64,000 nucleotides of DNA from Gnetum montanum (lineage: Eukaryota > Streptophyta > Gnetopsida > Gnetales > Gnetaceae), in the NCBI GenBank assembly GCA_015680685.1, contig MNCI01003473.1, positions 126,432 to 190,431 of the forward strand. Reading direction: 5' to 3'. Made by a program: the position numbers and the translations under genes. Below the pieces are notes generated by a model. The model ran no database searches. It was not told the origin of the DNA and saw only the letters and a program-made list of their open reading frames with translations. How positions within the stretch are numbered: position 1 is the first letter of the stretch; each line of letters starts with the position of its first letter. Of the stretch, positions 10,391-22,689 are shown one piece after another.

Positions 10391-11053
10391 CATGGGGGTA
10401 TGATGAACTGCGATATTGTGTCTACGATATCAGACCGACCATGCAATGTCAGATATCTGATATCACGGCCCATCTCCTTACCTATAAATAAGAGGCGGTG
10501 CCCTTGGTTTCCACATTAGAAGTTAGTCCCTTAGCCAAACTCTTGCCAATTTCTCCCTCTAGAGTTAGAATTATTTTTGTGTGTCCGCAGTAGAAGTCAT
10601 AGAGTGCATGGATCTTTATTCGAGCATTATGTACTTGAGCACACTTTGTGTATGGCAATAAAGACGAACTTTATGATAAACCTTGTAGCATATAGAATAG
10701 ATTAATTAGTGTTAATTATTATTTAATGCATTCCTAGTTAATTAATGATTTCTCTCACCTTACAACTCTCTTAGTTAAAGACACTTAGTACGACCGCTTT
10801 GAGCATGTGTGTAGCACTTGGTAACCCAGTAACGATTAGCATTTGGTAATCCCAGCAACGTTGCACTAGTTCAGGATGTGTACGGCAAGTGGAAACAAAT
10901 ACTGGTGTTAGGAGTACTTAGAACTTAGTTAATGAATAGTTAATTTAGATTAGTTACTTAGTTATTTCTCTCTCCCCCTTCTTATTAGTGTAGGATATAA
11001 AACACATAAAAGCCATAAAAATCATATGCCTCAAGCTTACTTAACCATACAAC
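10391..11053 (+). mobile_element. Polypurine tract and 3' LTR of element K, truncated by gap
   Basis: CATGGGGGTA precedes TGATGAAC at 10401, the same junction as in elements A and B. The LTR has GATATC-type repeats, a TATA box, and the segment ACTTGGTAACCCAGTAACG / TTGGTAATCCCAGCAACG also seen, reversed, in the LTRs of C and B. It continues to the gap at 11054. Its end (about 11026-11053) matches 46880-46907 in reverse complement. Confidence 0.8.
10408..10491 (+). promoter_or_regulatory. LTR promoter: GATATC repeats and TATA box (element K)
   Basis: CGATATTG, ACGATATCAG, AGATATCTGATATCAC lie between the LTR start and CTATAAATA (10482-10490). The same layout occurs in the LTRs of A and B. TATA-dependent start of the element transcript near 10515 is inferred. 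Confidence 0.6.
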
Positions 11054-11757
11054 NNNNNNNNNNNNNNNNNNNNNNNNNNNNNNNNNNNNNNNNNNNNNNN
11101 NNNNNNNNNNNNNNNNNNNNNNNNNNNNNNNNNNNNNNNNNNNNNNNNNNNNNNNNNNNNNNNNNNNNNNNNNNNNNNNNNNNNNNNNNNNNNNNNNNNN
11201 NNNNNNNNNNNNNNNNNNNNNNNNNNNNNNNNNNNNNNNNNNNNNNNNNNNNNNNNNNNNNNNNNNNNNNNNNNNNNNNNNNNNNNNNNNNNNNNNNNNN
11301 NNNNNNNNNNNNNNNNNNNNNNNNNNNNNNNNNNNNNNNNNNNNNNNNNNNNNNNNNNNNNNNNNNNNNNNNNNNNNNNNNNNNNNNNNNNNNNNNNNNN
11401 NNNNNNNNNNNNNNNNNNNNNNNNNNNNNNNNNNNNNNNNNNNNNNNNNNNNNNNNNNNNNNNNNNNNNNNNNNNNNNNNNNNNNNNNNNNNNNNNNNNN
11501 NNNNNNNNNNNNNNNNNNNNNNNNNNNNNNNNNNNNNNNNNNNNNNNNNNNNNNNNNNNNNNNNNNNNNNNNNNNNNNNNNNNNNNNNNNNNNNNNNNNN
11601 NNNNNNNNNNNNNNNNNNNNNNNNNNNNNNNNNNNNNNNNNNNNNNNNNNNNNNNNNNNNNNNNNNNNNNNNNNNNNNNNNNNNNNNNNNNNNNNNNNNN
11701 NNNNNNNNNNNNNNNNNNNNNNNNNNNNNNNNNNNNNNNNNNNNNNNNNNNNNNNNN
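11054..11757. other. Assembly gap (704 Ns)
   Basis: Run of N. It hides the end of the K LTR and the start of element H. Apparent long frames across it have no meaning. Confidence 1.
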
Positions 11758-11818
11758 CTTTCAAATCTACCTAAATAGATAAAGCTAACTTTTAGCTCCA
11801 AACCTTGCAAACTCAAAT

Positions 11819-12330
11819 AGGATTATGGGATGAATTTAAGGTAGCATTTATTCAATGCCTCCTCTCTAATGATAGGCTATACACCCTTAGGAAATAACTT
11901 ATGAGCTTTACACAAAAAGAAGAGAAGGATTATGAAAGTACGTTTGATAGATTTAAAGGTCTATGTCTTAAAAATTCCAACCATGGATTGTCATCCCATC
12001 AATTAATTCACATATTTATAGAAGGATTGTCACCATATTGTAGGGAAAATGTAGAATTTACCTATGGGGGAAAAATTTGAAATGTTACACCAAAAGAGGG
12101 TTGAAGAATTATTTACTCTTTAGTATATCAAAGTAAACATTAGCAAAAACTAGATGTCATGCAAGGTGTAACTCACCAAACTAAGCAATTGAATAGAAAG
12201 ATTAATGAATTATCTAGATTAATTAAGAAGCAATCTCATTTTGCTCAAGAGAAAGTCTGTAATTTATGTGAAAATAAGGAGCATGACACCACAACTTGTC
12301 CATCCTTGATATATTATAATGAAGAAATTC
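11819..12330 (+). pseudogene. gag of element H with canonical zinc knuckle
   Basis: LWDEFKVAFIQCLLSNDRL and DYESTFDRFKGLCLKNSNHG, GLSPYCRENVEF match the retrotransposon gag core. At 12258-12299 the text CNLCENKEHDTTTC is a C-x2-C-x4-H-x4-C knuckle, the nucleic-acid-binding site of the nucleocapsid part. The gag frame is interrupted by stops (for example TAA at about 11898). Confidence 0.7.
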
Positions 12331-13670
12331 ATTAACCTTCAACAAATAAGCAATCAAACTCCTTCACTAGTCCAACCAAGACCATTTTATCAACCATTAG
12401 CACTAATTTCTCAAAATAATTATAAACCATTTAGACATCTAGCTAATGAGTAATTGGATCACTTAACTCAAAATTTAACAACTTTCATAGAAGAGAACAG
12501 GTAATTTGTAGCCAAAAATAGGAGAAGGTTCTAGGACTTAACCAAAAGTGACTTACCTTCTCAACCTAAACCAAATCCCACAAATCAAAGAAAAGGCAAA
12601 GAGCAATTACAGTTTATCACTACGAGAAGAGGAAAGATTATGGAACCCAAGCCTATTAAGAAGATTTTCTTTAAGAATAAAGTTGAAGAGGAGAAAAAGG
12701 AGGATCAACTTGTATTAGACAAGGAGCAAAGAACTAGTGGAGGAAGGGTTAGAGGAATGGCCTTCAACATCTTCCTCATCCTTAAATAGGAAAATAATTT
12801 TACCTTCCTTTCCTAGAAGATTACAAGAAGATGTTTCTAGTAAGGCACATATTTAAAAAATGTTCAGGAAATTACATTTACATATTCCACTTGAATAGGT
12901 TGTAAAGAATACATCACTTTATGCCAAATATGTGAGGGAATTATATACAAAAAGGAGAAAGGAAAAGATCCCTAGGTAAGTATATTTGGTTGATAACTTA
13001 TCTCAGTTTATACAAAATTATGAAATTCCAAAACATCAAAATCCAAGAGTCCCCACTATTCCTACAAAAATTAATGAAAAAAATATCAAAAATACCCTAC
13101 TAGATTAAGGTGCTAGCATTAATATCATGCCACGTGAAATGACTGGGATGCTAGACTTATCAAATATTAGGATAGTAAATATGCCAATTTCTTTAGCTGG
13201 TGGCTCAACCATTAAACCTATAGGAGTATGGAGGATTTAATAGTAGAAGCAGAAAAAGGAAAATATCCTATGGACTTTGTTATATTAGAAGCAAAGGATC
13301 TAGATTGTTTTTCCACTATTCTAGGAGGACCCTAGTTGGCAATAGTTGATGCTATAATTAATTGTAGATCAAAGTAACTTCAATTAACCTTTGCTAATCT
13401 CATATTTACACTTAATATATTTGACAAAGAAAAGGATAATAGAATAAATCAAGATAGTAAAGAAGCTAGTATGCTTTGTATAATACCAACATCTACCATG
13501 GCTAAGAATAGGGAAACATTAGTACTTAATAATTTTGATGATGGACCTTTAGATTCTTCCACAATAAAACAACAAGACCTCTTAGATCAAATTGTAAACC
13601 TGGGATTAGGAACTATTAGGGATACTATTGAACCACCAATTAGTAACTCTTTAGAACTTTAGAAGCTACC
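12331..13670 (+). pseudogene. gag C-terminus, protease and linker of element H
   Basis: 12380-13050 is a basic, Lys/Glu-rich gag tail in several frames. The protease motif is at about 13100: NTLLD-stop-GASINIMPRE, the stop replacing the Ser or Thr of the active-site D-S/T-G. Then SLAGGSTIKPIGV and PMDFVILEAKDLDCFSTILG follow. 13471-13662 is an open linker frame (MLCIIPTSTMAKNRE...). Confidence 0.65.
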
Positions 13671-13809
13671 TAATACCCTTAAGTATATTTTCCTTGATGA
13701 AAATAAACCATTCATAATAAACTCCCAACTATCTAGTGATTAAGAAACTAAATTAATTTAAGTTTTAAAAAGGAAATCCTAGGCATTTGCATGGAGTTAT
13801 GAGGATCTT

Positions 13810-14695
13810 CAGGAGGAAATTTCACCTAACATATGTTAACATCATATTTATTTGGAAGATAATGTTAAATTGCTTAGAATTCCTCCTAGACAAATCAATC
13901 AAAACTTAAAGCAAATCATTAGGGATGAAATTTCCAAAATTTGGAAGAAGGGAATTATTTATCCAATAGTTGATAGCGAATGGATGAGTCCCATCATATT
14001 GGTGCCTAAAAAGGGAGGTAAATGTCGAGTTTGTGTAGATTATAGAAAACTTAATAAAAACGCTAAAAAGGATCATTTTCCTCTACCTTATATAGACCAA
14101 AGCTTGGAAAGATTAGAAGGGCACGAGAAGACCAACATAAAACAACTATGTAGCCATTACACTAGAAGACCAACATAAAACAACTTTCACCTACCCATAT
14201 GGTACCTTTGCCTATGGAAGAATGCCTTTTGGTCTCTATAATGCACCCACTACCCTTCGAAGGGTAACGATATCAGTCTTTTATGATATGTTAGAGGAAT
14301 ACATAGAGGTATTTAGGGATGATTTCTCATTGTATGGAGGTACTTATGAACAAATGTTAGACTGATTAGAATATGTCTTGGATAGATGTATAGAGAAATT
14401 TTTAAAATTAAGTTGGAAAAAGAGTCATTTGATGGTAACAAGTAGTGTAGTTTCAAGACATGTAATCTCTAAGGAAGTAATTAAAATGAGTGATAAAAAA
14501 GTAAAAGTAATCTCTACACTTCTAGCCTCGACCAATTTAAGAACACTTTGTTCTTTCTTAGGTCATGCTAGATATTATAGACAGTCCATCAAATATTTTT
14601 CAAAAATTACTAAACTTCTTTATAAGCATTTAGAGAAATATGTTCCCTTCATATGGACTAATGATTGCCAAAAAAGAATTTTCTGAACTTAAATA
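13810..14695 (+). pseudogene. Reverse transcriptase of element H with internal deletion
   Basis: MEDNVKLLRIPPRQINQNLK, GIIYPIVDSEWMSPIILVPK, CRVCVDYRKLNKNAKKDHFP and LPYIDQSLERLEGHE are in one frame. The central block that should carry FLDGYSGYNQI is missing at about 14124. Downstream come KTTFTYPYGTFAYGRMPFGL, YIEVFRDDFSLYGG and SFLGHARYYRQSIKYFSKIT. The short direct repeat AGAAGACCAACATAAAACAACT at 14126-14185 flanks the deletion, which suggests a recombination or slippage origin. Confidence 0.75.
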
Positions 14696-15120
14696 AAAAG
14701 TAACTACCACTCCTGTGCTTAATTGGGACTTCCTTTTTGACCTAATGTATGACATAAGTAACATAACTGTTGGATCAGTTTTTGGTCAATACATAGAAAA
14801 TAGACCAAGAGTAATTTATGATATTTTCAAAAGTTTAGATCAAGCCCAAGTAAACTACACAACTACAAAAAAATAAATTTTAGCATATGTGTATGCTTTG
14901 AATAAGACATTATTTAATAGGATATGAAAGCAAGGTATACATTGATCATTCAACCATAAGATTCTTAGCCAACAAAAAGATAAAGAATGCTAGAATTATG
15001 AGGTGGTGTCTTCTACTCCAAGAATTTGATCTTGATATTCTAAATAAAAGGGATACAAAAAATTTTGTGGTATATAACCTTTCCAAACTTGAAACTCTAG
15101 AGAAAAATAGGACAAGAGGA
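14696..15120 (+). pseudogene. RNase H of element H
   Basis: LNWDFLFDLMYDISNITVGS stands where TDAS..AIGAVL is expected, so the first catalytic motif is only partly kept. Then QVNYTTTKK, VYIDHSTIRFLANKKIKNAR, RWCLLLQEFDLDILNKRDTK, VVYNLSKLETLEK. Frames change at least three times. Confidence 0.65.
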
Positions 15121-15124
15121 TTTT

Positions 15125-16530
15125 TTAGTGATAAATTCCTTTGATGAATAACTCTTTTTAGTGAAAAATAACTCATGGTTTGCTGACATAGCAAATTATT
15201 TAGCCATACTAAAAACACCAACTCAATGGAGTCAAGAAGAAAAGAAGTCTTTTCAAAAAGGTGTCTCAAGATACATTTGGAAAGAACCATATCTCTATCA
15301 CTTATGTAGGTATGAAGTGGTAAAACAATGTGTTGTAGAAGAAGAACAACAAGAAATACTTCAAATGTATCATGATGACGTAGGAGGATGCTTTGATAGT
15401 TGTAGAATGGCAATAAAAATATTATAAAGTGGATTTTATTAGCCTAATATTTTTAAAGATGCTTACACATATGTCTAGGAATGCAACAAATGTTGATGCT
15501 TAGGGGCAATGACAAAAAGATAAGAAATGCCACTTAATTCCATCCTAATAATAGAACCTTTCAATGTATAGGGTATAGACTTAGGATCATTTCCACCTTA
15601 CTGTGGATATCAATATATCTTAGTATGTATCAATTATGTTACTAAATGAGTAGAGGCTAAAGCTACTCCAATAAATGATGTTAAGATAGTTTTAGCTTTT
15701 CTAAGGGAGAATATCTTAACATGATTTGGAATTCCACAATTATTTATTAGTAATTAGAGAACTCATTTTTTAAATAAAATAATGAAAAAAATTCCTTAAG
15801 TCTTGTGGAATCCAATATAAGATAGCCACTGCTTATCATCCAAAAAAAATGGTCAAGTTGAAAATGCTAATAAAATCATTTTAAAAATCTTAACTAAAAC
15901 TACTTGTGCTATAAAGAAAGATTAGTCTAGAAAACTACAAGATGCACTTTGGGCCTATAGAATTACTTACAAACCAAACTTAGGATATTCACTTTATCAA
16001 TTAGTTTATGGTAAATAATGTTTATTGCCCATTGAAATAAATTACCAATCTCTAATATTAGCACATCAACTAAGTTTTGATGAGGAAATTATTCAAGAAT
16101 TTAGAATGACCAAATTACATGAACTTGATGAAGTATGCATGCATGCACTTGATAAACAAAGAATAATTAATAAAAAAAGTGTATTCATGATAAAAACATA
16201 CTAAAGATGCAATTCTTGGAAGGAGATAAAGTCTTATTATATAACATAAAACTACATAAAGTTTTAGAAAAATTAACATCTTGGTGGAAAGATCCATACC
16301 TAGTATTACAACCCCATAGTAATGGCAGTGTTTTAATTGCACCTGTAGAAGACCTATCTAACTCACTTCTAGGAAATGATCAAAGGCTTAAGCATTATCA
16401 TCAACATCAGATAGAGGAGCCTGGGAAGGATGAGTTAGTAGAACTCAATGATTCTAATTACCCTACAAAAGAACCAAATGATGAGAAGGATCTATTAGAA
16501 GCTAAAATAATAGAGAATCATTTTAAGTAA
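15125..16530 (+). pseudogene. Integrase and C-terminal tail of element H
   Basis: 15161-15427: WFADIANYLAILKTPTQWSQ, VEEEQQEILQMYHDDVGG with an N-terminal zinc-binding region. Core: GIDLGSFPPYCGYQYILVCI carries the first Asp. The second motif reads FISN-stop-RTHF, so the catalytic Asp is lost. The third, NGQVENANK, keeps Glu. LWAYRITYKPNLGYSLYQLV follows. 16207-16530 is an open frame: FLEGDKVLLYNIKLHKVLEK, SWWKDPYLVLQ, matching the C-terminal DNA-binding GPY/F-like region, with an acidic end. Confidence 0.75.
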
Positions 16531-18890
16531 AATATTATTAAATCATGTAAAAATAATTAAAGGATAATCAAAAGTCTACAAATTTTACCTTGAAAAATGT
16601 AGAGGGCATTAGGAAATCCTATTTTTAGTTAGGATTATAAAGAATTCAGTAGCATCATATCTAGAATGCATGGGCGAAAGAAAACTCCTCCTACTTTGCG
16701 ATAGGTAGGTTCAAATCCAAAATCCATCTAAGGGTGAGCCTTATAATAATAAACAAATAACTCACACTCACTTATCATAATAAACTCTATTATTCTTTCA
16801 AGCCAACATTCCTTAGATCTAAAGTTCCACAAGTCAAGGGTAAAATAGCTAAGTTTAGGCCAATGTTTACAAGTGTATGGCTATAATAGTCACCTACTTG
16901 GATAGTCAACAAGATGAAAATGGTATGTTATATTTGGTCTAGCATCTAAGGTGGTAATAATATCCCATTGTATGAAACAAGATCAACACCATGTGAGCAA
17001 CCCATTCAATTGAAAAATGAAAAAAGAAGAAAAAAATGAAAATGGCTCCACAAGAACCTCATGATTGAAGCAAGGTAACTTTATGTTTTTTATCTTGAAA
17101 AAAAATGAGGGGGATCCCATAAGAATCTTCAATCATAAGTAGAGCCACAATACCATAAGAACCCTACCATTGGGACGATGCTAAATGCTCACATTTCTAA
17201 GCATCCCACAAGAATTCACTTCTACGAGTTGAGTGATTATGGATAGAGTAGTGGTTACCAATAATAACTAAGAATTCCACTACCTTTGATAGCTAGGATA
17301 TAACATTTTTAACAAAAGGATTAACTCATCCAAGTAGGTACCTTGATGAACACCCTCACTTATAAACATTTTTCTTGGTTTATTTAGCCTCTTAGCTTTT
17401 GCAACTTCATACCCAAAGGAATGTTGTTATTTTCTTACCCTTACTTTTCTTTTATATTTTAATTAAGTATTTTCAATTCATATTTCACTTCCCAACATTC
17501 AACTATATTCTCTTCATTATTTTCTCAAGCTACTAAGTATACTAGCCATAGTTAATTAAAACTCTTTAATCCTTTAATTGTTTCCCAACATGTCTTCTAT
17601 AAAAGTTGATGGTCAAGATCCCTACTATGAATGAGCAATGTGGGCATCAACCATTGAAAGATCAAAGTTTACTTATGCATTAATTATAGTGAAGAATATA
17701 TAAAATCCATGACACATTTTCTTTTGGTCTATTTTCCTAGCTTGTCTACACTATAATACCAAATAATAATACTTACTCTAATTAACCTAGGCTAAGGACA
17801 TATCCTAGATTAATTAGGAGGGGAAGAGTAGCTTTACACCACAAAAATGGATAGGATAGTAGGGTACAACTGACATGGAAGCTAATTCAAGATTAAGTTA
17901 GGAAATGAGTTCGTTAAAAGAAATGCATCTTAGATCCTTAAAACATAGGAAAGGTAGAAACCTTGAGATTTTAAGTCATTCTTCCAATGACTGAAGTAGA
18001 CCTTATTAGGAGAAGTTTTAGTTCAAGTAATCCTAGGTGAACCTTCCTAAGTTGTATGTGAATTTCTATCCTATAAAATAATGTATAATGATAAAGGGTA
18101 GATGCGGAAGTAATATTGTATTAATAATCTTGCTCACTAAATTTACTCCTTTCAGTCCTTAGCCTATATCAATATTTATCACAAAGTGTGAATACCCACG
18201 ATAGGAAATTTTACTCTATTGAGGCACATCAAAAAATTGATATCTATAGATACATAGGGAATTTGAAAATCCTTTGGATTTTAGCATATCGAATATGCAT
18301 CGACATCTTGATTTCTTGAGACATCAATTATCGATGTATATCAAATTTGCAATAAAAATCAATACGGAAATAATTTTCTTTTAGTTTATAAATAATGATA
18401 TCGATTTAATCGATAAGGATTGATATTTAATTATACAATGATATTGATCCATGTTGAGTAAATTGATCAAGTTCAATAGAGAAAACTTTTTCCCAAGATC
18501 TTCGTTGTTGAACAACACAACTACAATGTCGATTGATAATTTTGCATCAATGTGCATCGAGCCTAGGATGAGAATTGATATTGGAATTCTCATATATAGA
18601 ACTAATCGATCTAATCGATCTTTGTCATGATCACAATGTATTTCGATCCCTTTATTTTTGAAATTTTTCAATCTCAAAATAAATATCAATATGATAAAAA
18701 AGTGAAAAAAAAAACAGAATCTGACATTGAGGTGGTGGTAGGAAGCGATAAAAAGCCATTTCCCAAAGGGAAAAACCCTATTTTGTAACCATGCAATGTA
18801 ATACTAGAATTTATTTGGTCTCTTTCTCTCTTTCCATCTTAGCCACATCTAAGAGACCATGATCAAGGATCACATCCACATACATCACCT
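16531..18890. other. Long noncoding stretch, no gene found
   Basis: AT-rich. Several imperfect repeats of the phrase CCACAAGAACCT / CCATAAGAACCC occur at 17040-17220. 18230-18660 is rich in ATCGAT, TCGATT and GATATT words. A 102-codon minus-strand frame at 18381-18689 has low complexity and no recognised domain, so it is not called. A purine run AAAAAAAATGAGGGGGATCC at 17098 could be an old polypurine tract, but no TG-starting LTR follows convincingly. Confidence 0.5.
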
Positions 18891-18916
18891 ATGTTTTTAG
18901 CCCAACCATTTAAGTT

Positions 18917-19429
18917 ATGAAGGCCTTGAAATTGGGGAAGGAGGCCAACTTCACATACCTACCAATCAAGTACATGGTGTATCATTATAATAATGATGCA
19001 CTCAAATTATGTTTTCCTTTCATGATTTCAAAAATCATGTAGAAGCTGGGTTTATCATAGCCCCAAATTGACATCAAGGTAACCTTAATGGTCCTAAAAA
19101 AGGACTTGTTCATGAGATCATTAGAGATCTACACCAAGATTAGGCCTTTCATCAAGGAATTAGATAACCTAGGCTCCATGTTGGCATTCCAAGCCAATGA
19201 AGTATGGGAACTCCTAGAGGAAATGAAGACACAACTGCAAGAGCTACAATCCACATAGTAGGAGGTCCTCTATGTTTTGGAGAAGGTCAATTCTACCCTT
19301 ACGACATTGGACAGAAGGGTTGCTAATGTCAAATGGAAGATGCATCTGCAGATTCATGATGATGATGAGGGGGCTAAATCCTCATACTTTGAGGAAGATA
19401 TGAAAGTGGAAGGAGGATCTAAATTTTGA
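18917..19429 (+). pseudogene. Accessory coiled-coil ORF of element J
   Basis: One frame of 170 codons is open except for four TAG codons, each one change from CAG. It starts MKALKLGKEANFTYLPIKYM and has a helical, heptad-like end: LLEEMKTQLQELQST, VLEKVNSTLTTLDRRVANVK and DDDEGAKSSYFEEDMKVEGG. It lies about 430 bp before the polypurine tract, the same place as the coiled-coil accessory ORF of element B. Function unknown. Confidence 0.55.
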
Positions 19430-19856
19430 TCCTTATGTTCTATTTGCTTGTTTTTGGCCACAAAGCCCATTTTTTTACTAAGAATTTGAACTTGGATATG
19501 TTTTAATTTTTGTTTATATTATGTATATAACCCTTTTGGAACCTTTACATAATTTTTGTAATTACACTAATGAATCTTTAGTTTTTTTCCATTGGAATTG
19601 CTACCTTGGTAATGAGTGAAATGTTTAGTTTTAATATAAGCACTATTGGAGATGAAATTGAATGATAAATTTTGATTTTTTAGTATCATTATCATGTTAG
19701 GCTTAGTAGTGGTTAAATATGGAGAGGATTGCATGGGCCATAAAATGGAGTTATTAATGTTGTGAATAAATTTGAAAGGTAACTAATATATATCTATTTT
19801 CTATTTTAGACTAAATAATATATTCCATCTTTATTGGTCAAGCATTGGCCAAAGAC

Positions 19857-20700
19857 TAGTGGGGGGCTATGATGAACCCTTAATCACCTTTACTTTTTAG
19901 TAAAATTTGCTTATATTTTTATTTTTTTGTTATCTAACTATATTGAAGTACATCAAATTCTTCAATTGCACGTAATATGTACTAATGACCTTTTTGAAGT
20001 CTATATATCATAGCATATAAAGGAAGCAATAAGAATTGACAACATATTGATCCACATAGAGAACTTTGACATATTTTGAGGGTGAAGATATTGATTGACA
20101 TCATCATAATTAACTAGAATCGATCTAAATCGAATCAATTCCTATAGTGATGGCGATGGAAATTGATACCATAAATTTAGAACTCTTAGAATGAAGATAT
20201 CAATCTATATCACAAAAATGAGGAAGATCAATACTTGAGAGACATAGTAACTATGATTCAAATCGATGAGCAAGATTTGTAACAATGAAATTGATCTACA
20301 TCAATTTCCACAATGTACATTAATATGTTCATCCAAGCTAATTTTCTAAAGTTAATATGTATGCCCTTCTAATATAAACTATGGCACCTTACTCAAGTGG
20401 GGGGAGGGTGAGGGGAATTTAATACCTAGGAGAACCCACATCAATTTGAAGTCATGTTCTTAATTCTTCAGCGAATTGTTAAAACAGGATTATTTGAGCC
20501 TTGTGGTAACTACATACCATTAGAGTCCATCAGTGAGCTATAGAGGTTGCTACACCATGAAACAACAAGGCAAAATCATAGATTAGGTGATTCTCCCCTT
20601 ATGATCCTCACAAATTATGATTTGTACTTGATGACTTCAAAGTTGATTTAATCATTAAATTTCCTTTCTTAAACTTAACTTAGAAGTTAGGATGAAATTT
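19857..20700 (+). mobile_element. Polypurine tract and 3' LTR start of element J
   Basis: AGTGGGGGGCTA is followed by TGATGAACCC at 19870, matching the tract/LTR junction of A, B and K. The LTR body is AT-rich with scattered GATATT and ATCGAT words (20080-20300). The right end cannot be fixed because the terminal CATCA is not found; 20700 is a guess. Confidence 0.5.
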
Positions 20701-21089
20701 ATGATTTAGCTTATGAGTGATAGTCATAAGTGTGGGATTTGATTAGATTTAAATGTAATTGTTTATTATCTTGATGATTTCTTTGACTTTTAAACATTCC
20801 TTCATGGATATGACTTGTAGATTAGTCATAGATGAGGTGACATTCCTACAATGAAAATAGTCTAGCCCTAGAATTTTGGCTAGCTCATCATGATTGTTGT
20901 CTTCCCACTTAGATTTAGCAAGGTGCACATTGTATGGTTTAACTCTTAGTAAGGTATATGATAATTGATGTTGACTAGCTCTTAATAATGCTAAGTATAA
21001 ACATAGTGAAAGTGGATGCAAATTCTATTTCTAAGTAGAATGAGAATGTAAAACTATTCTATCCTATGGCAATAAGCATCCAATCCTAG
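20701..21089. other. Interval between two LTR remnants, nothing firm
   Basis: A 90-codon minus-strand frame (20749-21021) exists but shows no known motif. The interval probably holds the 3' parts of the flanking LTRs, which run toward each other. Confidence 0.4.
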
Positions 21090-21621
21090 TTTTTTGTACA
21101 TGTCATGGGCTAATGTAATTGGTATTGGAATTACCAAGCAACTTTACCATTGACTGAAACAAGCAAAGTCACTACTGGGTTACCAAACAATTACACTTTA
21201 TGCTCAAAACCGGTTGTACTTATTCCACCTTACTAATAGACATTGGAATAGTATATGACTTAGGAAATGTAAATGACTTAGTAAATGTAAACAATAGGGA
21301 AAATAAATCTATGCTAAGTAATATGTTGTAATGATGAAGAACAATCTCAATCTTTATTGTCATCCTTGAACTGTATCTAGAAACAATCCACTTGAATAAA
21401 GATTCCATATAACTGTAATTCACCACACTACAAAAATTCACTCTAACTCTAACTTTACACCAACAAACTGCCATAATTTCACTAAGTATTAGCAAAAACT
21501 TGTCTTTTTGATGCGATGGTGGGTTGGTATTTATGAGCATGACCATGGCCCACTACATTGTATCTATGATAATGTTTGCAAAACTATGATATTGTAGACT
21601 TCCACATATAATGTTTCATCA
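21090..21621 (-). mobile_element. LTR remnant of the TGATGAA superfamily (minus)
   Basis: GGAATTACCAAGCAA and CACTACTGGGTTACCAAACA (21128-21193) match the reversed LTR text of elements B and C. 21329-21420 parallels their segment with CTTTATT and CTTGAATAAAGATTCCATA. GTATTTATGAG at 21530 is the reversed TATA region. TTTCATCA ends at 21621, giving a reverse-complement start TGATGAAAC. No polypurine tract is adjacent, so it is a 5' LTR, a solo LTR or a fragment. Confidence 0.6.
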
Positions 21622-22300
21622 ATGATTATTAGGATTATCATAATAATGGTCTATGTCATAACTACCCTCCTTTTGGAGTAGATTCACTCCACTAATTAAT
21701 CACCTTCAAATACTAAATCCATATATTATGCAAAGATAAAAATTTTTGCTAGAAAATAAGAAAACTATCTATCTTTAATTAATTAATTAGAAGATTACAA
21801 TTGGGTTCTCAAAATCCACAAACATCCAAAACTTTTCACACTTAAATGATATTATAGAGCATTAGGCCTTACAACCATACAATGGTTGTTCTCAATGCAA
21901 GACACATCCAATAGAGAGATTCTCCCACAACCTAACAATGAGATCTCAACATGCAAGCAATAATAGAACACATAGGTCTACACAATTGACCTTGGATTTG
22001 TAATCTCTATGCACTTACATAATGTGCTCTTCCACATTTTGCCCAAGCTCTAACAACTCAAGAGCTCTCACTAAGAAATCTCATATCATACCTCTCTCTC
22101 TCTCTTTCATTTCCATCTCCACCAACAATTGGGGATCATAATAATATTTATGAAAAACATGAAGACAAGAAATCTAGAAACCTTTCCTCAACTTACTTGA
22201 GGTTCTTCAATTCTTTTCCAAGTCTTCACACCTTCTCGCTAGCTGTTTGCATCATTTTCTAAATTTCCTTGACTATTTCTCGAATTGAGATGGATGTTTT
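21622..22300. other. No gene; AT-rich flank
   Basis: Low-complexity AT-rich sequence with a short CT dinucleotide run (22092-22107). Nothing coding recognised. Confidence 0.5.
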
Positions 22301-22324
22301 CAAAAGGTCCCTAGCTGTACAAGT

Positions 22325-22600
22325 CATCTTTGACTTGGGAAGATGTTTCCCGTGACAACCCAACTCTTAGGGAAGACATTTTCTATCTTTGAGAGGTGTC
22401 TCCTTCATTGGCAAGATGTCTTATTTAAGACATCTCATGTAGGGCCAAGATGTCTTCTCCTAAGCCAAGCCATCTTGCCCTGAGATGTTAACAAAATCAA
22501 CAAGATGTCTTCTCTCATCTCAAGACTTCTTCTGTTAACCCTAGGTCTTAGCCAAGACATCTTCTTGTGTTCCAAGATGTCTTCTTTAAGCCTAAAACCT
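22325..22600. repeat. Cluster of AAGATGTCTT-type direct and inverted repeats
   Basis: At least eight copies of (C)AAGATGTCTT(CT) or its reverse AAGACATCTT occur within 280 bp, for example 22330, 22410-22435, 22447, 22502, 22552 and 22577. Copies face both ways, so several short hairpins can form. It lies just downstream, on the minus strand, of the Copia gag fragment. Confidence 0.6.
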
Positions 22601-22689
22601 ACAAGCACAAACGTAGGGAAGAATAAGGGGATTAGAAGAGGTATTCCTACACCACCTTTTTATAAATATGACAATACCTTGATACTCTT

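Larger units (their letters stand above)
6570..11053 (+). mobile_element. Athila-like Ty3/gypsy element K (decayed, integrase mostly deleted)
   Basis: Order: gag tail, protease, RT, RNase H, first part of integrase, noncoding 3' region with a remnant accessory-ORF start, polypurine tract, 3' LTR cut by an assembly gap. The RT signature FLDDFS and the close match of its RNase H/integrase text to element C put it in the Athila-like group. No gag core or 5' LTR is visible. Sequence between 6384 and 6570 shows no feature. Confidence 0.8.
11758..16530 (+). mobile_element. Athila-like Ty3/gypsy element H (decayed gag-pol)
   Basis: gag, protease, RT, RNase H and integrase follow in standard order on one strand, all with many stops. 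It is more AT-rich than its neighbours. The RT signature FRDDFSLYG (ancestral FMDDFSLYG) is Athila-like. No 5' LTR (gap) and no clear 3' LTR could be found. Confidence 0.8.

Noticed and set aside
10985-11816. Three frames of 250-259 codons across 11054-11757
   Set aside because: They consist almost wholly of N and only bridge the assembly gap.
18381-18689. Minus-strand ORF of 102 codons
   Set aside because: AT-rich low-complexity translation in a stretch of ATCGAT-like words; no domain.
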